Positions 16,632-24,689 of a stretch of 64,000 nt of DNA are shown here, one piece after another; position 1 is the first letter of the stretch, and each line of letters opens with the position of its first letter. The stretch is taken from the NCBI RefSeq assembly GCF_018343545.2, contig NZ_JAGYPE020000004.1, positions 71,769-135,768 of the forward strand. The letters are read 5' to 3'. The notes under the pieces are model-generated. The model was not told the DNA's origin. It saw only the letters and a list, made by a program, of their open reading frames with translations, and made no database searches. The translations under genes were made by a program, and so were the position numbers. Source of the stretch: Neobacillus citreus. GTDB taxonomy: Bacteria > Bacillota > Bacilli > Bacillales > Cytobacillaceae.

Positions 16632-17624
16632 TTAAATTCTTACTACGAATCTCCCTTTTGCCTGTCCTTTCAAAATGATAGGCAGGGTTTCAGGCAGGTC
16701 GTCTAGCGAAATTTCAACTGCAATGGAATCCAATAGCGTGGACGGCTTTAAGTCTGTGGCCATTCGATCCCACAGCTTTTTGCGTACTTCCATTGGGCAA
16801 TAGACCGAATCGATCCCCAGCAGGTTTACACCACGCAGAATAAAAGGAAAGACGCTAGTCGGAACGTTTCCTCCTCCAGTTAATCCACTTACAGCTACTG
16901 ATCCACCATAATGAATTTTACTTAAAATTGCTGCAAGGGATTCGCCGCCGACCGGATCAACCGCACCAGCCCAAAGTTGTTTATCCAATGCCTTATTTTT
17001 TCCATTATAAACCTCATCCCTTGAGATAACTTCAGCCGCCCCCAGCTTATGTAAAAAATCATGCTCTGTAGCTTTACCAGTGCTCGCAACAACCTCATAT
17101 CCCCGTTTGGCCAGCATCGATACAGCGATACTTCCGACACCGCCGGTTGCTCCAGTTACCAAAACCTTTCCCTTTGCAGGGGTAACACCGTTTTCTTCTA
17201 ACCTTTGTACAGAAAGGGCAGCAGTAAATCCAGCAGTTCCTAGAACCATCGCTTCTTTCAGCGAAAGATTCTCCGGAAGCGGAACAACCCAATCGCCAGG
17301 AATCCGTGCATATTCACTGAAGCCTCCATAATGGGATACCCCAATCTCATAGCTTGTCGCGATAACTTTATCACCTTCTTGGAAGCGTGGGTCCTGAGAC
17401 GAGACAACAACTCCCGCTAAATCAATACCTGGGATAAACGGATATGACCTGACTATTTTGCCATCTGCGATGCTGGCGAGTCCATCCTTATAATTTATGC
17501 TGGAATAAGCAACCTTAATTAGTACTTCCGCTTCAGGAAGGATGTCAAAAGAAACTTCTTTAACCTCAACTGAAAAATCGGTCTCCGTCTTATCAACCAC
17601 TAATGCTTTAAACAATTCACTCAA
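16632..17624 (-). CDS. AcuI/YhdH-type acrylyl-CoA reductase-like MDR
   Basis: 330 residues of the AcuI/YhdH branch of MDR proteins: NYKDGLASI (about residue 45), FIPGIDLAGVV, and the NADPH site VTGATGGVGSIAVSML (about 152-167). Biochemically known members reduce acrylyl-CoA to propionyl-CoA with NADPH. TTG 17624 is the start, with GGGAGGGG upstream. Single gene, convergent with the aldo/keto reductase. A link with the propionyl-CoA expected from the microcompartment locus is possible but only inferred. Confidence 0.8.
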   Translation of the reverse strand: MSELFKALVVDKTETDFSVEVKEVSFDILPEAEVLIKVAYSSINYKDGLASIADGKIVRSYPFIPGIDLAGVVVSSQDPRFQEGDKVIATSYEIGVSHYGGFSEYARIPGDWVVPLPENLSLKEAMVLGTAGFTAALSVQRLEENGVTPAKGKVLVTGATGGVGSIAVSMLAKRGYEVVASTGKATEHDFLHKLGAAEVISRDEVYNGKNKALDKQLWAGAVDPVGGESLAAILSKIHYGGSVAVSGLTGGGNVPTSVFPFILRGVNLLGIDSVYCPMEVRKKLWDRMATDLKPSTLLDSIAVEISLDDLPETLPIILKGQAKGRFVVRI

Positions 17625-17816
17625 ATTTTTTCCCCTCCCACTTTTTTACTATTGAAGCCATTTTACAAGGAAAAGCCTTTTTTGTAAAACAAATTCAGAT
17701 TTATCAAAAAATTAATTAAAAAGAAATAGGAAAAAGGAAGCGTACTTATTGAGGAAAATGTTGAATAGTATAGAACTGCATTCAACTTGTTTTTAAATTA
17801 GGAAAGAGGTGGCGCA

Positions 17817-18683
17817 TTGCAGACGATTAGCCTAAAAAGGATGTTGTTAATGGCATCCATGTATGTACTAATTTTCCTACTAATCATTCCCGCTTCTTAT
17901 GTTGCCGCAAACGGTCAAGGGAATGGAAATGAAAACGGGAACAATAACGGGGGACAACAGGAAGGGAATAACGGCAATCCTAATAACGGGAACTTGGGCG
18001 ACCAGGATCAAAAGGGTAATAAGAGTACAGAGATTCATTTTCATTTAAAAAATGACTGTAAGGAAAACGTAGTAGAGGTTTATGTCCTTTGGAAAGGCGT
18101 TTGGACTAAGATGGAAGCACCAGGGAATTCCCCGAATTTTAAATTAAAAGATAATGCTGAATACGTAACGGATGATATCACTGCCTTCAAGCTGATTATA
18201 AAGGACAGGGAACCGGTTATCATTCCTGTAAGCGACGTAAGAGTCGGTGTCGAAGCAAACGGTACCATCAATTATTGGCAGGAAAAATGTTATCCTCCAC
18301 CACCACCGCCTCCGCCAGGTGACGATGACGATGATCATGGCAATCCAGGGGATAATCCGGGAGATAAGCCAGGCGACAATCCGGGAGATAAGCCAGGCGA
18401 CAATCCGGGAGATAAGCCGGGAGACAATCCAGGAGATAAACCAGGAAATTCAGAAAATCCAAATCAACCAGGGCCAAATCCGGGAGGTACGGATAATAAT
18501 ACCCCGCCTCCACAAAATCAAGGAAATCAGAATCCTCCGGCACAAGAAACTATAAAACAAACCACAACAACTGGGGTTCTTCCAAAAACAGGAGAGTCAA
18601 GCCCATTTGGCTATTATTTACTCGGACTACTCGTTACCGCTTCCGGTGTGTATTTATTAAGACGGAAAAAGCTAAACAACTAG
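17817..18683 (+). CDS. LPXTG-anchored surface protein with Asp/Pro/Gly repeats
   Basis: 288 residues. A signal peptide spans about residues 1-31 (MLLMASMYVLIFLLIIPASYVAA). An Asn/Gly-rich low-complexity stretch follows, then a small folded region with two Cys (about 65-160), a Pro run, an acidic DDDD stretch, four copies of DNPGDKPG, and a C-terminal sorting signal LPKTG, hydrophobic helix and RRKK tail. It should be sortase-anchored to peptidoglycan. The start is TTG 17817 after AAAGAGGTGG. A class D sortase gene follows, after a hairpin with a T-run. Confidence 0.85.
   Translation: MQTISLKRMLLMASMYVLIFLLIIPASYVAANGQGNGNENGNNNGGQQEGNNGNPNNGNLGDQDQKGNKSTEIHFHLKNDCKENVVEVYVLWKGVWTKMEAPGNSPNFKLKDNAEYVTDDITAFKLIIKDREPVIIPVSDVRVGVEANGTINYWQEKCYPPPPPPPPGDDDDDHGNPGDNPGDKPGDNPGDKPGDNPGDKPGDNPGDKPGNSENPNQPGPNPGGTDNNTPPPQNQGNQNPPAQETIKQTTTTGVLPKTGESSPFGYYLLGLLVTASGVYLLRRKKLNN
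18349..18442 (+). repeat. In-frame tandem repeat encoding DNPGDKPG
   Basis: A 24-base unit (GACAATCCGGGAGATAAGCC-type) is repeated about four times with silent A/G changes. The near identity suggests recent expansion by slippage or recombination and likely length variation between strains. Confidence 0.75.
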
Positions 18684-18693
18684 AATCATAGCT

Positions 18694-18727
18694 TTGAGGG
18701 AGATTAATATCTCTCTCAATTTTTTTA
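18694..18727 (+). terminator. Terminator/attenuator between LPXTG and sortase genes
   Basis: TTGAGGGAGAT (18694-18704) pairs with ATCTCTCTCAA (18709-18719), with one G-U pair, followed by a long T-run. With the sortase start only 14 bases further on, it may lower sortase expression relative to its substrate. Confidence 0.8.
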
Positions 18728-18740
18728 TTGAGGTGTATAT

Positions 18741-19400
18741 ATGAAAAAGTTAACTGCTGTCCTTTTAATTCTTTTAGGCATTATGATTATGTTTTATCCA
18801 AAAATTACAGAGGTTTTTCATAACCATGAACAAAATTTACTGTTAAAGAAATGGGATGAAAAAAAACAAGGAAACAAAACCTCTCTGGAAAATAATTATC
18901 AACGTCTAAATAAGGCATTTGATGAAAGCCTGGAAAAGGAGCCTATTCCTGAGCGTGGAACAATTCAGGAGCCTGCCCTGATAAATAAAAATTTCGAAAT
19001 GGACGGCATGACCGGTATTATAAAAATACCAAAGATAGACCTAACTCTGCCCATATTAGAAGGGGCAAGTCAAGCCAATTTAAAAATTGGTGCTAGCCAT
19101 TTGGATGGTACGGCCCTTCCCGGTGAAATCGGTAACGCCGCCATTGCAGCCCATCGCAGCCGATCGTATGGAAGAATGTTTAACCGCTTGAATGAACTAA
19201 AGCCTGGCGATGAAATTGTGGTGGAGGACAAAAAACAAGCCTATACCTACGATATTTACAATGTTTTAATTGTGGAACCTGATGATTTATCTGTTTTAAA
19301 TCCCAATGGTCAAGACCGGATCTTGACATTGATCACCTGCGACCCTATCACCACAGGAACTCACCGTCTAATTATCCACTCCAAATTAAAAGGGGACTGA
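18741..19400 (+). CDS. Class D sortase
   Basis: 219 residues. One N-terminal hydrophobic segment (about 4-20) anchors the enzyme in the membrane. The catalytic triad is visible: His in AAHRSRSYG (about residue 137), Cys in LTLITCDP (TLxTC, about 201) and Arg in THRLIIH. It transpeptidates LPXTG-like substrates onto the cell wall. The LPKTG protein just upstream is the obvious substrate. ATG 18741 has a GAGGTG ribosome site. Confidence 0.88.
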   Translation: MKKLTAVLLILLGIMIMFYPKITEVFHNHEQNLLLKKWDEKKQGNKTSLENNYQRLNKAFDESLEKEPIPERGTIQEPALINKNFEMDGMTGIIKIPKIDLTLPILEGASQANLKIGASHLDGTALPGEIGNAAIAAHRSRSYGRMFNRLNELKPGDEIVVEDKKQAYTYDIYNVLIVEPDDLSVLNPNGQDRILTLITCDPITTGTHRLIIHSKLKGD

Positions 19401-19508
19401 TTCTTTTTTGTGCTATTCAGGCCTCATTTTTCATTTTGCCCCCTTTTTAGTGGGCTTTTTGTATGGTAGAATTTAGGCATTTATACAAGATGGATGTGGT
19501 GTAATAAA

Positions 19509-20069
19509 ATGGATATGAAATCTAAATGGAACGCCAAATACAAAGATCGCCTGAATGAGTTAAAGGAGCCTGATCCCAATCCCAGATTGAAAGATCTTTC
19601 AGTACATCTTCACGGCGGGAATGCCCTTGACCTTGCCTGCGGTCTAGGTGGAAACAGTATTTTTCTTGCCCAATTAAACTATCATGTAGAGGCTCTTGAT
19701 ATATCAGAGATTGCCATCAACTTTCTTCAGGAACAAGCTGTTAAACAGCAACTTAATATTAATCCGCGAGTCTGTGATTTAACGGATGTCACGCAGCTTA
19801 AGATGGCGCTCAGTGCAACAGACCTTATTGTGATTACCTACTACCTAGACCGATCCCTCTTTCCGTTTGTCAAAAGCATGGTAAAAAGGAACGGATTTTT
19901 CTTTATGGAAACCTATTTTCAGTCACCCAAGACAGCATACCAAACGATATCCAATCAATATAAATTGAAGCCAACAGAGCTTTTAAACGAATTCAGTGAA
20001 TGGAAAGTGCACTTTTTTGAAGAGAACGACCAAGAAGGACGGCAAACGGTATTTTGTCAAAAGGTTTAG
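19509..20069 (+). CDS. Class I SAM-dependent methyltransferase
   Basis: 186 residues from ATG 19509; an in-frame ATG at 19494 has no room for the GATGTGGTG site. Motif I is LDLACGLGGNSIFLA (about 40-54), motif II is VEALDIS, and motif IV is ATDLIVITYYLDRSLF. The length and layout resemble the TehB/YodH-like small methyltransferases. Substrate unknown. It stands alone on the plus strand, 27 bases before an MFS gene. Confidence 0.75.
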   Translation: MDMKSKWNAKYKDRLNELKEPDPNPRLKDLSVHLHGGNALDLACGLGGNSIFLAQLNYHVEALDISEIAINFLQEQAVKQQLNINPRVCDLTDVTQLKMALSATDLIVITYYLDRSLFPFVKSMVKRNGFFFMETYFQSPKTAYQTISNQYKLKPTELLNEFSEWKVHFFEENDQEGRQTVFCQKV

Positions 20070-20096
20070 CTATTTAAAAAATATAAGGGAGGTGAA

Positions 20097-21413
20097 ATGG
20101 TGATTGACCCAAAAGTTGACGATAACGCCAAAGTTTTAGAAATTCCAGTGGGTGGAATACATCTTTACATCGATTCGCCTGAAAGGCAAAAAAGGTTATA
20201 TAAGCGGACTTTGGGGGTAGCGGTCATTTCCCAGATGCTCGGTGGGGCAGGACTTGCTGCTGGTGTAACGGTTGGGGCACTGCTAGCCAAAAATATGCTG
20301 GGAACCGACCGGTTTGCCGGACTGCCAGTTGCATTGTTGACTCTTGGTTCCGCAGGTGCAGCACTTCTGATAGGAAGACTGTCGCAGCGATACGGCCGCC
20401 GTTTTGGACTGGCAGCGGGTTTTTTGGCCGGGGGGATCGGCGCGATTGGAGTGGTGACGGCAGCTGTCATCAATTCTATTATTCTGCTGTTTGCATCACT
20501 ATTAATCTATGGTGCCGGAACCGCAGCTAACCTGCAAACACGTTATGCAGGTACCGATCTCGCTAGTCCTTCACAGCGGGCAACCGCGATTAGTATCACC
20601 ATGTTAGCGACGACTTTCGGAGCTGTTGCCGGGCCGAACCTTATTGATGTAATGGGCAGGTTCGCTTTGTCAGTGGGCGTCCCTGCTTTGGCTGGGCCGT
20701 TTATTTTAGGGGCAGCTGCGTTCATTCTGGCCGGTTCCGTGTTGTTGTTGTTCCTGCACCCAGATCCTCTCAAGATTGCGAAGCTATTGTCGGAAGTTAA
20801 TAGCAGCAATGGAGATTCTTCTTCAAAACTACCCATCGGTGCATCACTCAAGAAGAAGCGCGAACTCGTAGTCGGTGCTGCCCTGATGGTCCTAACACAG
20901 TTAGTGATGGTTGCCATCATGACCATGACACCTGTCCATATGAGAAACCATGGACATGATCTGAGTGATATCGGATTAATTATCAGTATTCATATTGGCG
21001 CCATGTACCTTCCATCTCTGGGGACCGGAATACTTGCTGATAAAATTGGCCGTACGGCAATGTCCATTGTTGCAGGTGCTACTTTGCTTACGGCAGGTGT
21101 CCTTGCTGCTTTTGCACCGTCTGATTCAATGCTCGTCCTTATGATTGCACTTGCACTTCTAGGGCTTGGCTGGAACTTCGGGTTGATTAGCGGTACGGCG
21201 CTTATTGTCGATGCAACGGATGTGTCCACGCGCGCTAAGACACAGGGGACCTTAGATGTTTTGGTTGCTCTTGCCGGTGCTTCTGGCGGGGTTCTTTCTG
21301 GGATGGTAGTTGCGCAGACAAGTTACACGATACTTTCACTAGTAGGGGGGATTCTATCTTTGCTGCTTATCCCTGTTGTCATTTGGTCCAGGAGTAAACA
21401 ACCGAATGAATAG
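20097..21413 (+). CDS. MFS transporter
   Basis: 438 residues with about 12 hydrophobic segments. The cytosolic loop after segment 2 holds the MFS motif A variant IGRLSQRYGRRFGL (about 85-98), and an equivalent ADKIGRTAMSI lies in the second half (about 315). It is probably a drug or metabolite exporter; direction and substrate cannot be inferred. ATG 20097 follows AAGGGAGGTGAA. A strong terminator follows. Confidence 0.85.
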   Translation: MVIDPKVDDNAKVLEIPVGGIHLYIDSPERQKRLYKRTLGVAVISQMLGGAGLAAGVTVGALLAKNMLGTDRFAGLPVALLTLGSAGAALLIGRLSQRYGRRFGLAAGFLAGGIGAIGVVTAAVINSIILLFASLLIYGAGTAANLQTRYAGTDLASPSQRATAISITMLATTFGAVAGPNLIDVMGRFALSVGVPALAGPFILGAAAFILAGSVLLLFLHPDPLKIAKLLSEVNSSNGDSSSKLPIGASLKKKRELVVGAALMVLTQLVMVAIMTMTPVHMRNHGHDLSDIGLIISIHIGAMYLPSLGTGILADKIGRTAMSIVAGATLLTAGVLAAFAPSDSMLVLMIALALLGLGWNFGLISGTALIVDATDVSTRAKTQGTLDVLVALAGASGGVLSGMVVAQTSYTILSLVGGILSLLLIPVVIWSRSKQPNE

Positions 21414-21421
21414 CATAAAAG

Positions 21422-21451
21422 TTCCAGGCCAATATTGGCTTGGAATTTTTT
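21422..21451 (+). terminator. Rho-independent terminator
   Basis: TTCCAGGCCAA (21422-21432) pairs with TTGGCTTGGAA (21435-21445), one G-T mismatch allowed, followed by six T. Confidence 0.85.
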
Positions 21452-21573
21452 CGTGTATGGAAAATTTTCATGAATAGCCCAGACACCACAATACTTCTTT
21501 AACATGACCGGTAACCAATGAATACAATGATTGACATAGAGTTCTAATACTGATGCCCAATGGGGGGATAACG

Positions 21574-22044
21574 TTGAAGATTGAGTACAATCATGCCTTT
21601 GGTTTGCCAAGAAATTTAGTATGGAAGTGGATGAAAGATGAAACGGTTCTAAAAAACTCGATTCCAAACTGCAAGTCGTTTGTTGAAACTTCAAGTGGTG
21701 TCTACCGAGGCGAAATTGATATCCGGATTGGTCCAATCAACGATGTATTTGCGATCGACATAAGACGTATAGAAGAGAAAAACCCATCATTTTATCGCCT
21801 GAAAATAAACGGAACTAGCAAACTTGGAAATATTCAGGCGCAGTCTGATTTATTTCTAAGAGATTGGCAAGGGGCTTGCAAATTAACTATTAAAGCTGAT
21901 GTTGTGATAACAGGGACTATGGAAGTGACTCCTGATCGGTTACTAAATGGAGCAGCAATCAAGGTAATCGAAAACCTATTCCAAAACCTGGAGAAGGAAA
22001 TTAAAAAGGCTGTCTATCAGTCCAGAAAGAAATTTCGTACTTGA
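21574..22044 (+). CDS. SRPBCC/CoxG-like protein
   Basis: 156 residues from TTG 21574, preceded by GGGGGG; the ATG at 21553 lacks a ribosome site. It resembles the CoxG (carbon monoxide dehydrogenase subunit G) branch of the START/SRPBCC fold: N-terminal LPRNLVWKWMKDETVLKNSIPNCKSF and the C-terminal helix LLNGAAIKVIENLFQNLEKEI. In CoxG it concerns membrane recruitment or cofactor handling, but no CO dehydrogenase genes are near. The hydrophobic-ligand-binding role is inferred from the fold only. Confidence 0.65.
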   Translation: MKIEYNHAFGLPRNLVWKWMKDETVLKNSIPNCKSFVETSSGVYRGEIDIRIGPINDVFAIDIRRIEEKNPSFYRLKINGTSKLGNIQAQSDLFLRDWQGACKLTIKADVVITGTMEVTPDRLLNGAAIKVIENLFQNLEKEIKKAVYQSRKKFRT

Positions 22045-22223
22045 GACCTAAAGCTGGATGTTTTCTTAATTGAAATGATATAAAGTGGAAGAAAAAGGTT
22101 TCTTAGATTCAGAAAATACTCTTATATTGACCGTTATTAGAATATTCTATATTTTTGTTGTATTTCAGTGTACTTTTTCTCTAAAATTATCTTGAATAAA
22201 AGAATTTTAGGGAGGCTTAATTT

Positions 22224-23411
22224 ATGGTCGAGAAAACGCTGGATCTTCAGAAATTAGTTGAAGCTGTTGAAAAAGAGGTTGTGGAGTGGCGCAGGCATCT
22301 CCATGAAAATCCTGAACTTTCATTTCAAGAGGTAGAAACATCCAAGTACGTATTTGAGAAGCTGGAGTCCTTTGGCAATATTGAGTTATCCCGTCCAACG
22401 CCAACAAGCGTGTTAGGTAGGATTATCGGCGCAAAGCCTGGTAAAGTTGTTGCTTTACGTGCTGACATGGACGCGCTTCCAATTCAAGAAGAAACCGGGC
22501 TGCCATTTGCCTCCAAAAATGACGGTGTGATGCACGCCTGCGGTCATGATGGACATACTGCCATGCTTTTAGGAGCTGCAAAAGTTCTGTCCCAATTAAA
22601 GGATGAAATAGAAGGGGAAATCCGCTTTTTCTTCCAGCATGCGGAGGAATTGTTCCCTGGCGGCGCATCGGAAATGGTGAAGGCCGGCGTTACAGAAGGA
22701 ATTGATGGGGTCATCGGCGTTCACCTTGGTTCGCAAATTCCTTCAGGGATCTTTACCGTTTGTTATGGACCAGTCACTGCAGCGACTGATGCATTTGATA
22801 TTGATATTCAAGGCAAGGGCGGACATGGTTCTGCACCAAATGCAACGATTGATCCAATAGCTATCGGTGTTCAAATTATTAACGGAATCAACCAAATCAT
22901 TTCACGAAAAGTGGATGCAGCCCAGCGCGCTGTCATTTCTGTTACCAAATTCAATGGCGGAACAGCCAATAATATTATTCCTGATCGCGTAAGCCTTGGC
23001 GGTACTGTCCGTACGTTTGATCGTGAAGTACGTAAACAAATTCCTGTCTGGATTGAAAAAATTGCAAAAGGGATCACTGAAGCCCATGACGCTTCCTATG
23101 AACTAAACTATATGCTGGGATACGCACCTGTCATAAATGAAGAAAATATCACCAAATTGGTGGAGCAAACCATTGTGGAAACATTCGGAGAAAGCAAACG
23201 AGTCATTGCAAATGGAATCATGGGAGGGGAAGATTTCTCGGCATTTTCAGCGGAAGCACCGGGATGTTTTGTTTTCCTAGGTGCTGGAAGCGAGAACCCT
23301 GCCGAAAATTATCCGCATCATCATCCAAAATTTGATGTGAAGGAAGAGTCTTTAATAAAAGGTGTCAATTATTTCGTCCGCTCGGCCCTCAAATTCTTAG
23401 GTGAAAAATAA
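22224..23411 (+). CDS. M20-family amidohydrolase (copy 1)
   Basis: 395 residues, usual length for M20D amidohydrolases (hippurate/N-acyl-amino acid hydrolases, IAA-amino acid hydrolases). Metal ligands are in HACGHDGHTAM (about residue 103), FFQHAEELFPGG (about 138) and the C-terminal HHHPKFDVKEE. The GGHGSAPNATIDPI lid-domain motif is present. It releases a carboxylic acid from an N-acyl amino acid. ATG 22224 follows GGGAGG. The next gene is a close paralogue of the same length, 27 bases downstream. Confidence 0.88.
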   Translation: MVEKTLDLQKLVEAVEKEVVEWRRHLHENPELSFQEVETSKYVFEKLESFGNIELSRPTPTSVLGRIIGAKPGKVVALRADMDALPIQEETGLPFASKNDGVMHACGHDGHTAMLLGAAKVLSQLKDEIEGEIRFFFQHAEELFPGGASEMVKAGVTEGIDGVIGVHLGSQIPSGIFTVCYGPVTAATDAFDIDIQGKGGHGSAPNATIDPIAIGVQIINGINQIISRKVDAAQRAVISVTKFNGGTANNIIPDRVSLGGTVRTFDREVRKQIPVWIEKIAKGITEAHDASYELNYMLGYAPVINEENITKLVEQTIVETFGESKRVIANGIMGGEDFSAFSAEAPGCFVFLGAGSENPAENYPHHHPKFDVKEESLIKGVNYFVRSALKFLGEK

Positions 23412-23438
23412 AAGTACCCGTTATGTGGAGGGGATTTT

Positions 23439-24626
23439 GTGATTGAAAGAGTAGTAGATATCCAGAAACTAATAGAGGCAGTTGAAGAAGAAGTAATTGA
23501 ATGGCGCAGACATTTTCACGAAAATCCGGAGCTTTCTTTCCAAGAGTTTGAAACCTCTAATTACGTTTATGAAAAACTGCAATCGTTTGGCAATATTGAA
23601 GTTTCCAGGGTCACGCCAACCAGTGTCATGGGACGCTTATTCGGCAGCCAGCCTGGCAAAGTCTTGGGGCTCCGGGCAGATATGGATGCCCTGCCAATCC
23701 TAGAGGAAACAGGATTGCCATTTGCCTCCAAAAATATAGGTGTGATGCATGCCTGCGGTCATGATGGACATACGGCGATGCTCCTTGGCGCAGCTAAAGT
23801 TCTGTCGCAATTACAGGACGAAATCAAAGGGGAAGTTCGCTTCTTCTTCCAGCATGCAGAAGAACTTAATCCTGGCGGCGCCCAGGAAATGGTAAAGGCG
23901 GGGGCAGCAGATGGCCTTGACGGTGTGATTGGACTTCACCTTGGTTCACAAGGTCCGTTGGGTAAATTCTCGCTCTGTTACGGACATGTGACTGCGGCGT
24001 GTGATGATTTTGATATTGTCATTCAAGGTAAAGGCGGGCATGGTTCGGCACCGGAAGAAACTGTTGACCCGATTGCCATTGGTGTTCAGTTGGTAAATGG
24101 AATCAATCAGTTTATCTCTAGAAAAGTCGATGCCAGCCATAGAGCAGTTATTACGGTTGCCCAGTTCCACGGGGGAACGGCCAACAATATCATTCCAGAC
24201 AAAGTGACCTTAGGCGGTACTGTCCGAACGTTTGACCCGGAAGTTCGCAAGGAGATTCCAATCTGGTTGGAAAAATTAACAAAGGGACTCACAGAAGCAC
24301 ATGGTGCAACTTATCAATTAAACTATGACTTTGGCTACAGTCCAACTATCAATGAAGAACAAATTACCTCTATGGTTGAAAAAGTTATTATTGAAACCTT
24401 TGGTGAGGAGCATTTTGTCAGAGGTACAGCATTGATGGGTAGTGAAGATTTCTCGGCATTTGCAGAGGCAGCACCGGGATGCTTCGCCTTTTTGGGGGCG
24501 GGAAGCCACAACCCTGCCGAAAATTATCCACACCATCATCCAAAATTTGATGTAAAAGAAGAAGCATTGATTCTAGGGGTTCAATATTTTGTCAGAAGCG
24601 CATTGCAGTACTTAAATGAAAATTAA
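23439..24626 (+). CDS. M20-family amidohydrolase (copy 2)
   Basis: 395 residues, collinear with copy 1 without gaps that I can see and sharing every metal-ligand motif (HACGHDGHTAM, FFQHAEELNPGG, HHHPKFDVKEE). Differences cluster in the substrate region (for example LGSQGPLGKFSLCYGHVTAACDDF against LGSQIPSGIFTVCYGPVTAATDAF). GTG 23439 is the start, with GGAGGGG upstream. A tandem duplication with divergent specificity is the likely origin. The dipeptide transporter and sensor genes follow downstream. Confidence 0.88.
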   Translation: MIERVVDIQKLIEAVEEEVIEWRRHFHENPELSFQEFETSNYVYEKLQSFGNIEVSRVTPTSVMGRLFGSQPGKVLGLRADMDALPILEETGLPFASKNIGVMHACGHDGHTAMLLGAAKVLSQLQDEIKGEVRFFFQHAEELNPGGAQEMVKAGAADGLDGVIGLHLGSQGPLGKFSLCYGHVTAACDDFDIVIQGKGGHGSAPEETVDPIAIGVQLVNGINQFISRKVDASHRAVITVAQFHGGTANNIIPDKVTLGGTVRTFDPEVRKEIPIWLEKLTKGLTEAHGATYQLNYDFGYSPTINEEQITSMVEKVIIETFGEEHFVRGTALMGSEDFSAFAEAAPGCFAFLGAGSHNPAENYPHHHPKFDVKEEALILGVQYFVRSALQYLNEN

Positions 24627-24633
24627 GATGTAA

Positions 24634-24687
24634 AAGGGGCCTGAACCCCGGTACGTTAATGGTTAACGCGCCGGTGCCAGGCCCCTT
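24634..24687. terminator. Large bidirectional terminator
   Basis: AAGGGGCCTG (24634-24643) pairs with CAGGCCCCTT (24678-24687). Inside, CCGG/CCGG and CGTTAA (24654-24659)/TTAACG (24663-24668) pair further, giving a long branched hairpin. It lies between the converging amidohydrolase and histidine-kinase genes. Confidence 0.8.
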
Positions 24688-24689
24688 AT

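Noticed and set aside
18247-18555. Repetitive frames on both strands within the LPXTG gene
   Set aside because: They are shadows of the in-frame DNPGDKPG repeat and the Pro/Asp stretch; the sense frame has signal peptide and sorting signal.
20165-20926. Long minus-strand frames opposite the MFS gene
   Set aside because: Composition is that of antisense to a Gly/Ala/Leu-rich membrane protein; no ribosome sites or domains.
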